Shown here in pieces: positions 1-13,600 of a DNA stretch of 64,000 nucleotides; position 1 is the first letter of the stretch, and every line of letters starts with the position of its first letter. Made by a program: the position numbers and the translations under genes. Origin of the DNA: Phoronis australis (taxonomy: Eukaryota > Phoronida > Phoronidae); contig NMRA01000016.1 in assembly GCA_002633005.1 (NCBI GenBank), positions 985,874 to 1,049,873 of the forward strand, written 5' to 3'. The notes below the pieces were generated by a model. The model was given only the letters and a program-made list of their open reading frames with translations. It did no database searches and had not been told where the DNA came from.

Positions 1-2160
1 AGCAGACAAAATTCAAAATTGGTTGAAAAAGCGTGAAGCACAGTAACATCAAGACAAGCGTCCCTGGCAACAGGAAATAAAATATTGTATTAAAACAAGA
101 ACATTAACGGCTATCGAAAGGATGAAAGTTGGAACGACTTGAAAACAACTTTTAGTCACATACACACTATAAACATGTGGATATTTTCCCGGAATATTCC
201 ACGAATAATATTTTCTGTTGAAGATCTTTATAGCAAAACGCTGTTGAAGAGAAATTTTGTTCCTAGTCAACCGTTCACATGTCGATCAGCTTGTCGGAGA
301 CTTGTGATTTTTGACGACCGCATAAAGTGAATCTGGCTAGTGGATTAAGCAATTATTATTTACAGCAGCCAAATATTTTTGTAATTTTGCAGTTTGTGTT
401 CAACTCCTACACCGTAACAGGCTGCCACTGTAATAATTCAGAGTTCCAGTTAGATTGTATAAATTCTGAAACATTTTTGTGAGGACAAAAGCCCTCAACG
501 CCTTGACCCACCTTCGGGAATTGCTTATTAATTTCGTATCGTACAGTGGCAGCATTCATACAGTTTACTAAAAACGCAGTGTGTAAAACCTAAAGGCCTA
601 TGGTCCGAGTTATAAAAGAAATAACCTCTTTACGCCGTTTTAGTCGTTTTTTGGTGTGACATGATGTTCAAAAAGTTATTTACTTCCAACACGTGCAAAA
701 AATTTTGAAACAAATCGTTGTAAATACTACAAACGAGTGAAATGTTTACAAAGAATAAAAAATGTATGTTGAAATAGAAGCAAATAGTACAACAACGCAA
801 GAGCAGCTACAGATGTAGAGGTCAATAGAAATACAAATGGCGGAGACTAGAAGGTCTATGTAGTGTACGTCCGAAGCCAAAACGCAGTCGTTCTACTCGA
901 CGAGATTCAAAAAGGACGTGTTAGCCAATATAAAAAGCGGCATTACCAACAAACCGTGTACCTGTAAGCGACTCGTTTGACAGGTAGGAAACAATGAGGA
1001 CAAGACTGCATGTTCGAACTCATGAAGATTTTACAACTACAAAAGTACAAGGCTTTCGATGGACAAGTATAAGCTGAAGTAAGTGTGCTGTTTGTGAAAT
1101 GTTCGGTGACTCGTATACATGGTTAGAGCATTCACTGAAGGGTAACTGATCTCAGTCAGCATACATCGGGCCTGAATCATTTTAAAGAGCCTCAATTCGA
1201 TCCTGCGATTTGTTGCGCTTACTAATACTACGTACTAATTCACGCTGACCCAAATTAGTTACACCATGTTAGTGTTAACTGCTAATTAGGCCCTTCCATT
1301 CTATTGTCGACACGTCGATGTTTTGGGGAGGTGCAGTCAGTATGAACGGTTAACTTCGGTCCTGAATCGAAATTAACTGTGTCAATGATGCATCTGCACT
1401 ACGTTGCGATTACTTCGATGACAACATAGTCAGCTACTTTTTACTTAGACATCCGTTAACTACCGAAACCGGCCGGTATAAACGGTTCAATTGACTTCGC
1501 AGTACATGTCGACGCTGTGGTCATGCAGACCGGAGTTAAGTCAGCATGAAAGGGCTTTTAGATCGATTTCCAGTAGCAAAACAGTGTAGAAGTTGGTGTA
1601 AAGAACTGTCGTGGCAGAGGGGAGAGACGTCTGTAGGATGTGTTAGGGACTTCACCTGGCCATGCCAATAGTTTATTAGAAAGCTCACATCCTGTTGGTC
1701 GTACTGAGCACAGTGGGGAGGAAGTCTTGGTCAATTTGCCTATACTTGAGAATGTCTAATTAGTTTTGCTTTGTTTTTTTAGTTATGAAAATACTGACCA
1801 CCTACACAAGCCCATATAACATTAAGTTGGTCTCTCTTATTTCATTATAAGTTTTAAAAGAAAGAATAGGTGATCCAAACTTATTCAGTTATCGATGGCC
1901 ACTTTTCTCTGTATTTCCATCTTAGACTGTGCAGGTTAGGAGAAAATGGTTACTTGCAGTCCGCATGGTCCAAGCACATTACTTGAACCCACTACCTCAA
2001 AAAATTAGCCAATCAAGTCATGTGACTGGAGTGCAAATCTTATGTTTGCTCATGTCATGGAATTGCTCAATTTTCGAGTTGTGTATCGAATACAGAGATT
2101 AGGCTATGGGCTCTAATGTAAGCCTGAATTTTCATCAATAATAAGTCAGTGTAACAGAGC
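1..2160. other. no gene seen
   Basis: AT-rich DNA with only short open frames, none with splice borders, domain motifs or codon bias that I trust. Nothing else is visible. Confidence 0.6.
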
Positions 2161-2162
2161 AA

Positions 2163-2412
2163 AGGCCTGTTCCAAGAAACTGACTTAAGTTCATTTTTGA
2201 CTTAAGTTCAAGATTTCTCTTAACTTCCAAACTTTGAAACTTCCACATTCGGTAAGTAAGTCAAAATTAAGACAAAACTTATATCAAACACTTAAAAGTC
2301 AAACTTAAGATCTATTTCTTGAATAGGTTTTGAGACAAATTTAACATTTATTTTAAAATTTACAAAAAATTAAGATTTGTCTTAGCTAAGTCAGTTTTGC
2401 TGGAAAGGGCCC
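2163..2412. mobile_element. MITE-like element with imperfect terminal inverted repeats
   Basis: The left end (GGCCTGTTCCAAGAAACTG) and the reverse complement of the right end (GGGCCCTTTCCAGCAAAACT) match imperfectly over about 28 bases. The roughly 250-base interior is AT-rich, repeats the palindrome ACTTAAGT, and has no coding capacity. These are features of a miniature inverted-repeat transposable element. No clear target-site duplication was seen, so the superfamily is not assigned. Confidence 0.45.
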
Positions 2413-2499
2413 CAAGTCTCCACTGAACATCAAAAATGTGTATTTCCTCTCATCAGGCATACGTTTCAGTTCAATTGCACATGATAACGATCAATTTCC

Positions 2500-2740
2500 A
2501 GGAAGGCCAAGGAAGGAAACACCCTTCTCCTAAGCCTGTCGCTAGCGAAGTCCCCGACACATACAGTAGCGCCCACATGCCCACGTAACAAAGGCGCACT
2601 GAAGACGCAACAAAGACATTAGCATAAGAATAACTGAGCATTTGCAACTAAATAAGAATAACAATAAGCGTAAAGTTACGAACGTCCCGTCACATTCTCC
2701 CCCCTAACAAAAAATGTCGTCCCGACATCATTAACATACA
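2500..2740 (-). mobile_element. relic 3' end of an LTR retrotransposon
   Basis: Read on the minus strand, a purine tract (AGGGGGGAGAA) is followed directly by TGTGACGGGACG. This is the usual arrangement of a polypurine tract abutting the 5' TG of a 3' LTR in Gypsy-type elements. Just upstream a short stretch resembles the end of a pol frame. I see no second LTR and no intact pol domain, so this is at most a fragment. Confidence 0.35.
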
Positions 2741-2749
2741 ATATGAAAA

Positions 2750-5200
2750 CAAAGCGCAGAATGATGCTGTCTCATCTACAAATTTTGCCTTCTGGTAATT
2801 AAGTCAAAGTTGTTTGACTGAAAGTACATTCTTAAATCTCGTGATTGCTCCTGGTAAAACGAGTCAAATTGTATTTGAACCCTCCTTCGTCACCTTTACT
2901 TTCAGAATGAGTGGTTTAGACCAACCCTCTGTACAAACTTCTTTGGAAGAATCCCAGACTGGACATAGAAGCATATCATCTGTAGAAACCTTGAGGTATT
3001 TCTTCATTCATTTTCTTAATATCTCATGGAGTGAAGTTTCATATTTTATTCAACACACAATCCTAACCAAAGATATCACTGTTTCGTTTACAGTATTTAA
3101 ACTTGCCTTGTTTAAAACACGTTCAATTTCTATTCAGGGATTCATCCAGGATTTCGAAAAGAGGATGTCTAAGATGGGGTGCACAATATTTTAGGGTGTT
3201 CGTGATTCCGACAACGCATTACCCCTACCACCGTGCACCAGCAACCCCCCACACAGTGATTTTTTTACAAAAATACGTTGATCAAAGCGTTTACATCTGC
3301 GTTTTCAAAATAACCCCCCGTAGCGAGCTTTTTTGACTAAAACGCTGCTTGGAGCTAGACATCTAAATTTATGAATTCAACCAAGCAGCTTACCATACAA
3401 ATATTAGCCAGAGATATTTTTGAAGGATGAGTGCTCTCCGCAAATGATGTGTGGCAACAGGCGTCACTGCTGTTCCATACTAAAACTTGAAAATGCACAT
3501 TGAAATGCATGAAACAGTGTTTTGTTTGAATTATAAATATTAGGTTTGTGTAAACCCTACATGTACTTCAGCGCGATGTTTTCCTTCTAACGTATCAGTG
3601 CTTTGGAGGACGTCCAGTTGAGCAAGAAACAGTTGTAATGTAACTAATTTGCAAGTGGAAATTTTCAACTGGCTTACAACTGTAATATAACTGCAAGCTA
3701 ATTCCAGCTGCTGGTTGAAATTCTGTGTATCATTTTGGTGTGGGGAGCAATCATGATTTCCAAAAACCTTATTTTGAAAATTTGCCTTTGTACGATTCCA
3801 TCTGTCGATTCAATGTCACTGTTTCATATTCATATATATAGGTCTGAGTTTTCAGCCTAGAAGCCTCAGAATGAATTTTAAACTAAATGTCTCTCACACT
3901 TGTTGATACTGGCATTCAGTCGGTGGCAAAGACACAGGTATCATTACTTGTACCCAATGGTAGTTTTCTTTGCACTGTATCTTTGGTTTTAGTGTTTCAG
4001 TGCTCAATTATATTGTAACTTTTCACAATAGTTTACACTTACAGGCTTCACAGGTACTTCAGTGAGAAATCCAAGAACTATGCAGTCAAGGATCAAGACA
4101 GGTCTATACTCCACTGCCATCGGTGTCCATAATTAGCAGATGCTTGGGAAAAAAAAACATGACGTGCACAAACATGACACATGACTTCCAGGAGCCACCC
4201 AGTTCATTGCCTTGACGATCAATGGTTTTGCAATGACAACAAATATTATTTGATCTATCAAAAGAACTATCACTGCTTCAGTGAACATTTGACACTAACT
4301 TAACAGTTACTTTTGCACAGTAGCTTGACGTGGATATGCATTGTTGTCAATACAAAAGGAGAAGGCCATATTTTTCATCTTACTCAATTTACCGTACAGC
4401 ATATAAGTCTGACATTTTACTTTTTATATATGTAAACCAAAAATACTTGATCACTGTTCGGCTACATGTGACTCCAAAGCTGTGATACAGTTCCTGCTTT
4501 GTAATTGAAGTGTTCATGTATCTTGGTTCATGTTGAGTCTATCAACTATCATCATCAGGTTTTGTTGATCCACATGGTTGTGTGAATTGACAACGTACAT
4601 GTAACTAAAATAAATGTGTCCAGGACTTCAAACATATTTCGATTAATTACATGTCATGCAGTAACTTTTGTTTGCATTTACATTTCTGCTGTGTTGAGAA
4701 TTACTGCAGTGAAATGCATTTGATGTTGTACGGGTTAAACTTTGGCACTGAAAATCCATTTTGTTTGTTAATGTGATCATTTTTCATTGCTGTTAAAGCT
4801 GATATGAACCTGCCATCCTTAAACTAACTCTTGATTTTGACTATTTATTGTCTCGGTCCATTCCTTACTCAAAGTACACGTGATTCCTGGAATTAGAAAA
4901 AACTTACAGTTCGTTATAGCCCAAGCCTCAGTTTATCAAGTTATCTTGAAACAGCATGACATTTTCTGTAGGTGAATTTGTTACAAGCCAGGAAACCCAT
5001 CCTCACTTGGATAAAGAAACTTACTGATAGGAGGTCTGATGCGGAAAATGGTGAAAATCAAGTTACTTTATTGTTGACCGAATGTTGATTCGTAGCAACT
5101 TTACTAATGGTGTTTCATTGCTTTAAGTCTTCATCCGATTTTCAGTATGAAACTAAGAAATAGTATAGGGTAAAAAATTTGTTTATTAGTACCACAAACA
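2750..5200. other. no gene seen
   Basis: The longest open stretch (2814-3194, +) begins with TTG, not ATG, and has no recognisable domain. Nothing else is supported. Confidence 0.5.
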
Positions 5201-5204
5201 AATC

Positions 5205-5325
5205 ACATCCTTTTGGTCACATCACGTGACTTAACGTTCGAAAAGATTTCTGCTCTTGACGGGGACGGGGGCAGAAATCTTTTTGGACTGATATTCAATA
5301 GGTCATGGGATGTGACCAAAAGATG
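5205..5325. repeat. nested inverted repeat
   Basis: The outer arms are CACATCCTTTTGGTCACAT and its near complement ATGTGACCAAAAGATG. The inner arms are AGATTTCTGC and GCAGAAATCT, around a GC-rich centre. The whole can fold into a long hairpin. It may be a foldback or MITE remnant. No coding potential. Confidence 0.5.
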
Positions 5326-5329
5326 GCGT

Positions 5330-8300
5330 GCTGACGGGAAAAACTGTTCACGACATTTTTCCATGCCTTGCTGAAAAAAATTATTTATACATACCTTACA
5401 GTACTGTTGGCAATCCATTGTTGATATTTTGGTATTTATACTTAAATTTCAGATAAACGCTACAAAAAACTCACATAAGGAATGTGTTTTATTGTTTTTT
5501 TTAGTTTGACTGAAACCGAACCTTATCATGAACCTGCCAATAATTCATCGATAGTCCTTAATGAATTTTCATGTCACGGGTGTACTGCCAAGGCCGTAAT
5601 AATGTTTCCACTTCACAATTGCCAGGTAAAGTTTTAGTCCAGTTATCATTAATACATAATAGCTTAGAATTTTTTTTTTAAATTTTCTCAATAAATAGCA
5701 ATTATGAGCATATCTTCAGATACTTTATTTATTTGTTAAATTGAATTTTGGGTATTTGTCTGAAACAATTTTGTTGACTGCAAGACCAAATCTCTGTAGC
5801 CATAGCTTTGCAATAAAAATGTTATAAGGTTATTCCAAGTGGCATGTCAGCAGTGTTTTCTTTCACAGAGTCACGTGTGTGCATAGTGAGGGTGCTTAAC
5901 TGGATTTCCAAAACTGTCTTTATAAGAAATACTCACAGGCATAAGCAAAATACAAGTGACTGGTTACTTCTATTAGATCTTTTCACTGTAGTGGACACTC
6001 CTCAGCATCTTCCACGGGTACACCATGATGACAATCACAACTGGTGATACCCACCACCCCAGTGAGTATGGACACAGCAAGTTGAATACAATGCCCTCAT
6101 CCTCAGATTCATATACTTATGTGAGGCTAAAAAAACTCAAACCACATTAAATTTGAGTTGTAGTTAAACATGACCTCAACATGAAGGGGAATGTTTATTT
6201 TTCCAACCACATTCTTGTTGGTGTCAGCATATCTGCAAACTGGTTGTTTTTCTTCAAAAGAACAGTGGTCCATAATTAATGAAGTTTTGTAATTTTCAGC
6301 ACTTCATGTGGCATATTTTAGTGAGACATAGCAAATGTATTATATTACAGGTTTTTACTTTTGTTACCTATTAAACCTGTGTGATTAATGATGAAAGAAA
6401 ACAATAAGAGTGACTTGATAACACAAAAGTTATGCAGAACCGGTTCTATGGCGTTCAGAAACGAGAGTGTTTCAAGCCTTGAATTCCAAGCATACCTGCA
6501 TGTGTAGAGACGGAACATCAAGTGCCACCTAAGCCTATTCCTCTGCACATGACTCAGTACTCTGATTATGTTGCTTGAGTATTGTTGTTATTGTTGGTGA
6601 AGTGGTGATGCACACTACGATAAACCTTTAAAAACATGATAATCATATAAAGTGCCAATCTGAGCAGTACATAGATAACATTGATCAATACATTCCATAC
6701 GATGCACATTTTCGAAAAAGTGTTAGAACACTTCAATGTTCTAGCTGTTTCCATACAAATTAAGTTTAGTTCCTGCGTTAACTTGCCAATGCTGATGCTA
6801 GAAGTCTGATAACAGCTGACATTAAAGGATAATAGATGATTTTCGAAGCACTCTTTATGCCCTGTGCCATGTAAACTGATGGACTGTGTTCTTGATAAAG
6901 TTAGTCTGCAAGGGCCTAGTCGCACAATCAAATTTCAAGAAATGGTAAATTAGGTAAAAGCAGGCACTTTCGTTAACCTTCCCCTGTCTGTAGCCCTTTA
7001 TTCACCCAATAGGAACCATACCACTGATAATACAAGATGTAATCTGCTCGATCTTTATGAATGCTCGTACTGATCTGCCTTTGGCTATACCTTTTTGCAT
7101 TTGAGGAGGTCCCATTTACAGTATATTGTCCTGTAATGATGTGACCACTCCCAGTGTCCTGCAATTGGAGAACCAGAATTCTACTCTGAATAAAAGGCAT
7201 CAAATGTGTTGTGTCCCACTCCCACGCATGGTTTTGTATGATCTCACCTTTCTTGCAACAAACTTCAGTTCACCAGCACTTCCGAAGCTTGCTTGCAATC
7301 AGTTCGAGGCTTCATCGCTGATCCAGTGGTTTGTATCAGTGTTGGATTTAGAGGGGTCAAGGGGGCCATGACCTCCCTAAAATTCTCCCAGATCCCATTT
7401 GGTATTTCGGAGTGCAAATGTTTGGTGAACTAAATCCTGGCTAATACTCTGTCCTGCCCTCCAACTCAAAATCCTGGATTTGCCCCTGTTAGTAGAATAA
7501 ACTGGTAGAGTATAGAGTCCCTGGTGACAGATGATGCTCTTCTTATGGCAATGAAAAACCACGAATAGTTTTGCAATTCAAGTCTTAAGTCTGAAAATTT
7601 CCAGCAGGTAGAAATTCAACCCACGACCATTGAGTGACAAACAGGGTCTATCCAACCACAATAACATTACACTCAGTTTCAGTCAAAACCTTGATAGACC
7701 TAGGGCTAGGTTTAGGGATATCCTTGGTACAAAGCTGTATACTAAGTATACTACTATGGTAATAGTTTCATCCTACTTCTAAGCGTAATAGTTAGACTGT
7801 TAAGGTCATACAGGGAGCAATATCGTCATCAAAATGTCCAAGAAACGAATAAATTACCTGGTTAAGGCGAACTTTTCTTTTTCGAAAGAGTACCAGAAAC
7901 ACCTGACTACTTGTCTCAAGTTGCCGAAAGGTCAAACCGCACAGCATTATGGGCAACATTCGTTTGTTTTGATCACGCACATTTTAAGAAAATAAAAAAT
8001 AAATTAAAAGAAAAAATTTGTACAGACAGTAGATCGACCCCATACTTACGAAAAGTTCTAATTAAGTATCAGAGAGTATGTTTCAATGGTTTTAGGCAGA
8101 TTCACGATGTCTTTAAAACGTTTAAACACGGGCCATATGACTTTAAAATTTTACCGATTTTTTACGTTGCCTTTTATCCTCCTAAAACTAGTGTTCGTAG
8201 TTTATCGTTTTGTAACTGCCGGTGAAAAGCAATACCCCGGACTCATACATCTCCAAAACAGCTAACCAACCCGAAAAACACAAACCCTGACCTTAAGAAT

Positions 8301-8830
8301 CCCGAGGATTGGACAGGACACCTGTGAACCGGCGAAACACCACTCCTTGATTTTTTGTCAAAAATTGTTTGATGAAATAAATTTTTCTACTTTCAAAAGT
8401 AATCGAGATTTTATGTTTTAAAAATAACAATTTTAAACAACCTATGATGGATTAGCGCTCCACGTTATTCTTATTGTGGCGCAATCTTTTGTGTTGGCTT
8501 TTGGCGCCATGAAATATTGCGTCCGTTCATCTATTGGCCTGTTTCTTTTTCCCCTCAATTCGCAACTGTTCTTCTTCCACGAGATTGCTTACATGTATAT
8601 ATCACCAAAAATAAGCAGGCTAGCCGTTGTCCATTTTTCGATTGGTCTATGGTGAGAACACAACTAGTACCTAGGAAACATTGTTGAGTTAATCATGAAT
8701 CATATCATACCTTGAAAGGATGAACATTTTTTCGGTGTTTTTCAAAGTTTGTCTCAGGTTCAAGCTCTTCACCTTAGTAAGAACTCACTTTTTTCATACA
8801 CACGCCTCTAACTGCACTTTTTGCATTTAA
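5330..8830. other. no gene seen
   Basis: Only short frames are present. Around 7340-7490 the sequence looks like a degenerate dispersed repeat (related phrases around GTTGGATTTAG and ATCCTGGATTTGCC), but no boundaries could be set. Confidence 0.45.
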
Positions 8831-8836
8831 TAGGCC

Positions 8837-8844
8837 TATATAAG
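8837..8844 (+). promoter_or_regulatory. possible TATA box
   Basis: TATATAAG lies about 40 bases before an ATG at 8877. The placement fits a core promoter, but the frame it would serve (67 codons) has no recognisable product. It could be the start of a first exon of the downstream ZP gene. I could not link the two by splice phase with a convincing signal peptide. Confidence 0.2.
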
Positions 8845-8879
8845 TACGAGCTAAGCTAGTTCGTGTAGATTGTGTTATG

Positions 8880-10530
8880 CGATATCCTTTTTGGCTGGTC
8901 GTGAGTGAACTACAGTGTAGGAGCATTGAAATGAATATGGAATTCCCAGTTCACTCGACCTACTTCAAGAATTGGCAGGTTATAGAAATTGGTGATACAA
9001 AATTAAAAATAAAAATACACAGTTTATCTGACCTTGTCGACAAATCAGTGTATATTATGACTCATCCAGTACAAGAATAATGTGTAGAAAATGATGCGTC
9101 GTTAATGAACTTATTTGAGATGAGAGAGCAACGTTTCGCCAATGTCTGCTCGCTTTTTCAAGCCTGTGCGACCTCAGGTAGTTTTGGTCGGAATTGGGTA
9201 AATCGGCAGGAAAATATAGTCAGTATCCTGTACCAGGTGTGTGATGGGTTGAATCTTATATATGTATATATGTACATGTGAACACAAATATATGCAAATT
9301 TGGTTGAATACACGACACATGCTCTTATTGAAAATGTTTATTCTGTTTCGATCGTATCCTCGGAACAAAGTTCGACTCTCAACAGAACGCTGGTAAAACA
9401 ACTGAACAAGAGACATGACAGACGCACGATATTATTTCGAAACAAGTGGAAACAAAAGAACGCGGTTACATCCCCACAGAGCATAAGTGGATACATAAAA
9501 AGGGACGCGGCACGTGTGAAATACGACAAAGAATGACAGATAAAGGGGGGGGGGTAACAGGAAAGTTACGCAAACAAGAGACAGGTGGCGAGACCCTGTT
9601 TGCTGCTCATTTAAACAGACTTCTCAAATACAATCAATTGGATTCCAATATTTTCAATCGCACATTGAGCTTTACGTAAGGTGTTTTCCACAATTTCTTG
9701 ACGGGTGATTTTAAGTTTGTGACATTGCAGAAAATGTTTTTAAATGGCGCCATTTTGAAGATGCATAGATAACCAACGGGAAAGGCTGCAATGTAACATT
9801 GCTAGACATTTGAACGAAAACATTCGTTCATAGGCCATAAACTCATAAACAACACTAGATTGGGCAACAGCATACATGTATTAATGTTATTTTTCGTGAC
9901 CTAGTTGGAGGACTTCCTATTCTGATGATAAATAATAGTGTCGAGGTAATCATTAGGCTTACAGCTTTTAACATTATCACTAATGATTTTTCTTAGTCGC
10001 GCGTTCGTCCTGGAGTTACATGTAATTATTGGATATAATATTTTTACAAAATGCGTCCAAGGCAATGATCTAATAATGGCTTAAATAACTTCCAGATTTG
10101 GGCACTGGTTCATCTTATCTTTCAGTCAATTCTGTAACGCTGGTGTTCCAAGAAGTTGGCATATTTCCGTTATTTAAACAACTGACGTACATGTACATTT
10201 TGTACGAGCAGTCGACACATTAGAAACGCCATTTAATATTACTAGAAATATAACACAATATATATTCTGACTTCTGTATATGACCAATGCCGCCCGCAAA
10301 GAAATTTAAAATTAAATAAATTTTGACAGATTTTCCAATGTTCGCAACCTCTACTTACACGAACTCGGATTAGAACTTAGTGACATTTAACGGAAATCAA
10401 TCTCCCATTCCATAGAGCGATGACGTTCTCTTTGGTAAATTTTGTGTGCAAAGTAGTCAACGATCAGTCAGTTAATGTTCCTTAAATGTTAATTGCAGCT
10501 CAATTTCCTCATCGGTTTTTGTCTTTTTAC
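8880..10530. other. no exon identified; 5' end of ZP gene should lie here or further left
   Basis: The first cysteine module exon of the ZP gene starts at 10533 in phase 1, so at least one earlier exon with a start codon and signal peptide must exist. I could not identify it with confidence here. Confidence 0.4.
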
Positions 10531-10532
10531 AG

Positions 10533-10673
10533 GTATCAAACCAGACAGAAATGGCTGCTTGCTCGCACCAAATTACATAAAATGTGCTGACGTCAACTCG
10601 TTTTGCAATGGATCTACATGTGCTTGTAAATCTGGGTATATCCACAATATTTCAAGTGAAGAATGCGTGCAAA
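10533..10673 (+). CDS. ZP gene exon: EB-like module 1
   Basis: The acceptor follows a pyrimidine tract ending TTTTTACAG and the donor is GTGAGTG. The exon is phase 1-1. It encodes six cysteines in the order C, C, C, CxC, C, with the core FCNGSTCACKSGY typical of EB modules (C-x-G-x-C-x-C-x-x-G). Two Asn glycosylation sites are visible (NGS, NIS). Confidence 0.8.
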
Positions 10674-13600
10674 GTGAGTGGTATAATGCAGTTCCGCCTT
10701 GGTCAGCGAAAATCACCTTTTGGTCCAATACATTGAATGGCTGCAGTAAGAATACATGTACACATTATATAGAATGCCCTGTATTGGTCATCTTTATATA
10801 GTACAGCAGACATATAACGTACTTTCTAAATTCTAGGGATAGCTGTAGGAAAATCGTGCAAGGATGTTCCTAATGGCTGTCAGTATCCGTCAGAGTGCAA
10901 TGCTTCCAGACACTGCGCATGCCCGGAGAACACAACTGTTCTTGTTGAAGTTGGCACACAAGCAAGTTGTCGTAAGTACATGTATGCCATTCACAGTTCG
11001 CAGTTCATGCACACAAGGTCCGGATTTTGTAATATTACAGGGTAAATGTGAGATAAAGTCAAACCAATTTTCAAAAATCTTTGATAAGGTGTGAGTTTTC
11101 ACTACACTTAAGCCTATTCTGTGCGGAACGTTCACTAACCCTAATGTTGTGAAATGTAAGCTTCACGTCAAAGGTACATGTACATGTACTGTTGTGAGTT
11201 TCGGTCTTTTAGAAATTATCAGCCAAAACGCGACAATAAAATTGAACAATTCTCTATGTTGCGCTTTGAGTTTACAGAAAATAATGATCATATTTCAGGT
11301 TTTGTCCTCAATGCAACTGGATGTTCTAGCAAAGATATTGCAGAACTGTGTGTGCCTTCCTCGGTTTGCCAGAGTGACCGATGTGTTTGTCCGTTCGGCT
11401 TCAAGACAAATGGGCGCAGATGCGAAAAAGGTGAGCCATACAAACAAATTAGTCTGCATGAGAACAAATGCTTGCTCGACTGTAATTATCCGGTAGCCAT
11501 TGTTCAACAAAACGTTAACTTGATATTTGAGAAATAACTCCTTATTCTACGTCTACCCTTTTGCAGAATCGTCGTTGCTGAATTGCACGGTCAACGGTGA
11601 AGACAAATTCTGTTCAGTGGTTTTTCCTGGTAGCATTTGTCAAGGAGGTGTCTGTAGCTGTCCGACTGGGTTTTACAATTCGTCTGCATCATGTGAACCA
11701 GGTTGGATTTTGGACTCTGGGAACTCCACACGTTTAGCTGCAGCAACACACTGCAATAATTCGTAAACAACTTGCATCTCACAGCAATACTTCATTTACA
11801 GAGTTTCTGGCACTTGAAAAAAATGTACTAGAATTGTTGAGTCACTGTTTTAGCCTTTTACGCATTCTATGTTTGCTCTTAACTTGAAAGATATAATATT
11901 GAACTCGGCTACTAAGTGTGGGTTTATAGATCTTGCGACATGAGTGATCGTACACATCTTCCACTGCTATTGACTCAGTTCCGTATAGCACGCACAGGCC
12001 CCTGAATTATCTATGGGTGGTGCACCACAGGGGGTTGGTGGCTATTGCCGCCACTTTTGTCAGTGCAGCGCCACCCATGTTTATCTGTTCTTCGGTCACC
12101 AGTGACACCACTCACTGTTATGAAATATTAAGGTTGGGCACTAAACGCCAATTTTTGCTTAGAAGTTTCTACACAAGTATGCATCGAATTCTGCGAAATC
12201 TGTATCGAGCAAATGTTTGGATACCTTCTTTCACTTGATCAAATCAAATTGGTGACCTGAAGACAAAAAAATGTGAAAAAAACTCACAAATTTAAGGAGG
12301 TTATTCTGTGACGTCATGGCAGACTGCCTTTGCCGTTTCCAGATTTTTCACGGACGCTCACGAAGCAATACACCTTATTGTTAAGAGCAGTTCGTAAATC
12401 ATTCGCTCGGGTGGCGCCACACGTCACGCAAAGGAGTATGGGTAATATTTCGAAGTTCACTGAGAGAATGACGTATAGGATTGAATAAGATAAATTTAGT
12501 TGATGCCGTAAGGCTCAAGACATTTTTTTCTTCGATTTGTACCATTTAGAGAACCCAAACCAAAAATTCCAATTGGAGGTTGGTTCGATTGTCTGAAAGG
12601 CCAATCGTCTGACATACCTTCCCTACAAAAGCCGAGTGTTTGATTAAACCAAGAGTACCGCACAATGTCAAGATCAAACATACGATACTCCAGTTCTTGC
12701 AATCAAATTCTATACTAAATGAAAAAATAACACGAAGAAGGTTTTCATTACACTGGTTAATTAGAAGTTTAATTTTACTAGCCTCAATCTTTTGAAATGG
12801 ATGGCAACGTTCTTGTTTATATCATAAGGCTTTGTTTGCTTAAAACTCGAAGTTTGATTTTCCCCAGACGTACACGTTGAACACAACTCCTTGAAACAAA
12901 ACTTTTAGACAATTGAATTTCGGAGCTTAGCCTCGACAAAATGTTTGTGTCCAACCTTTTTTTTACTTATATACTTACAGTATGAGAGAATTCCGTCTGC
13001 TCGCACCACTCTTATTAAGTCTAAGCCATTCAAATTTGTACCAGCGCGTAGTAATATCACATTTAAGCAAATGGTTTTGTTCGCCCATGCAATTCTGTTA
13101 GACTTGGGACCGGCTGTCGAAGTTTTCATGGGGTTTGATAATTAGTTTGGCCAAACCCCGTCCTATTAAGGGTTTGTAGCAATACGTTTGTACGTCCTAA
13201 GAATGATTCGTAAACCTGATAATTGCAGTAATCATCAACACCCACTGCTCTAACAACAGCATGTGCAGTGACGCAGTTCCCCGCAGCCAATGTATTAACG
13301 AGAAGTGCGCATGTCATGACACCACGTATTACTGGAAGCATAGTGACGGCAAGCAAGAATGTCGTAAGTTAAATAAAGCTTATTACATGGCGAAGTCGTT
13401 ATCCCCCGTTATCTAGAGCCCGAGTGGATTTTGGAGAATTATCACCCGAGGGGAACAGTACCCTCTCATCATCGGAAAGTCATAAACTATTGCAATGTGT
13501 GTTCAGCTAATACATGTATGAGCAGGGTAAAGGTTTCTGTTGAGATGAATATATGAAAGGGACAACTGTTATCCACAGTTCTCAGCATTGGCTGTAATCC

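Noticed and set aside
8877-9080. ATG-started 67-codon frame after a TATA-like box
   Set aside because: No domain, no convincing signal peptide and no splice link to the ZP gene.
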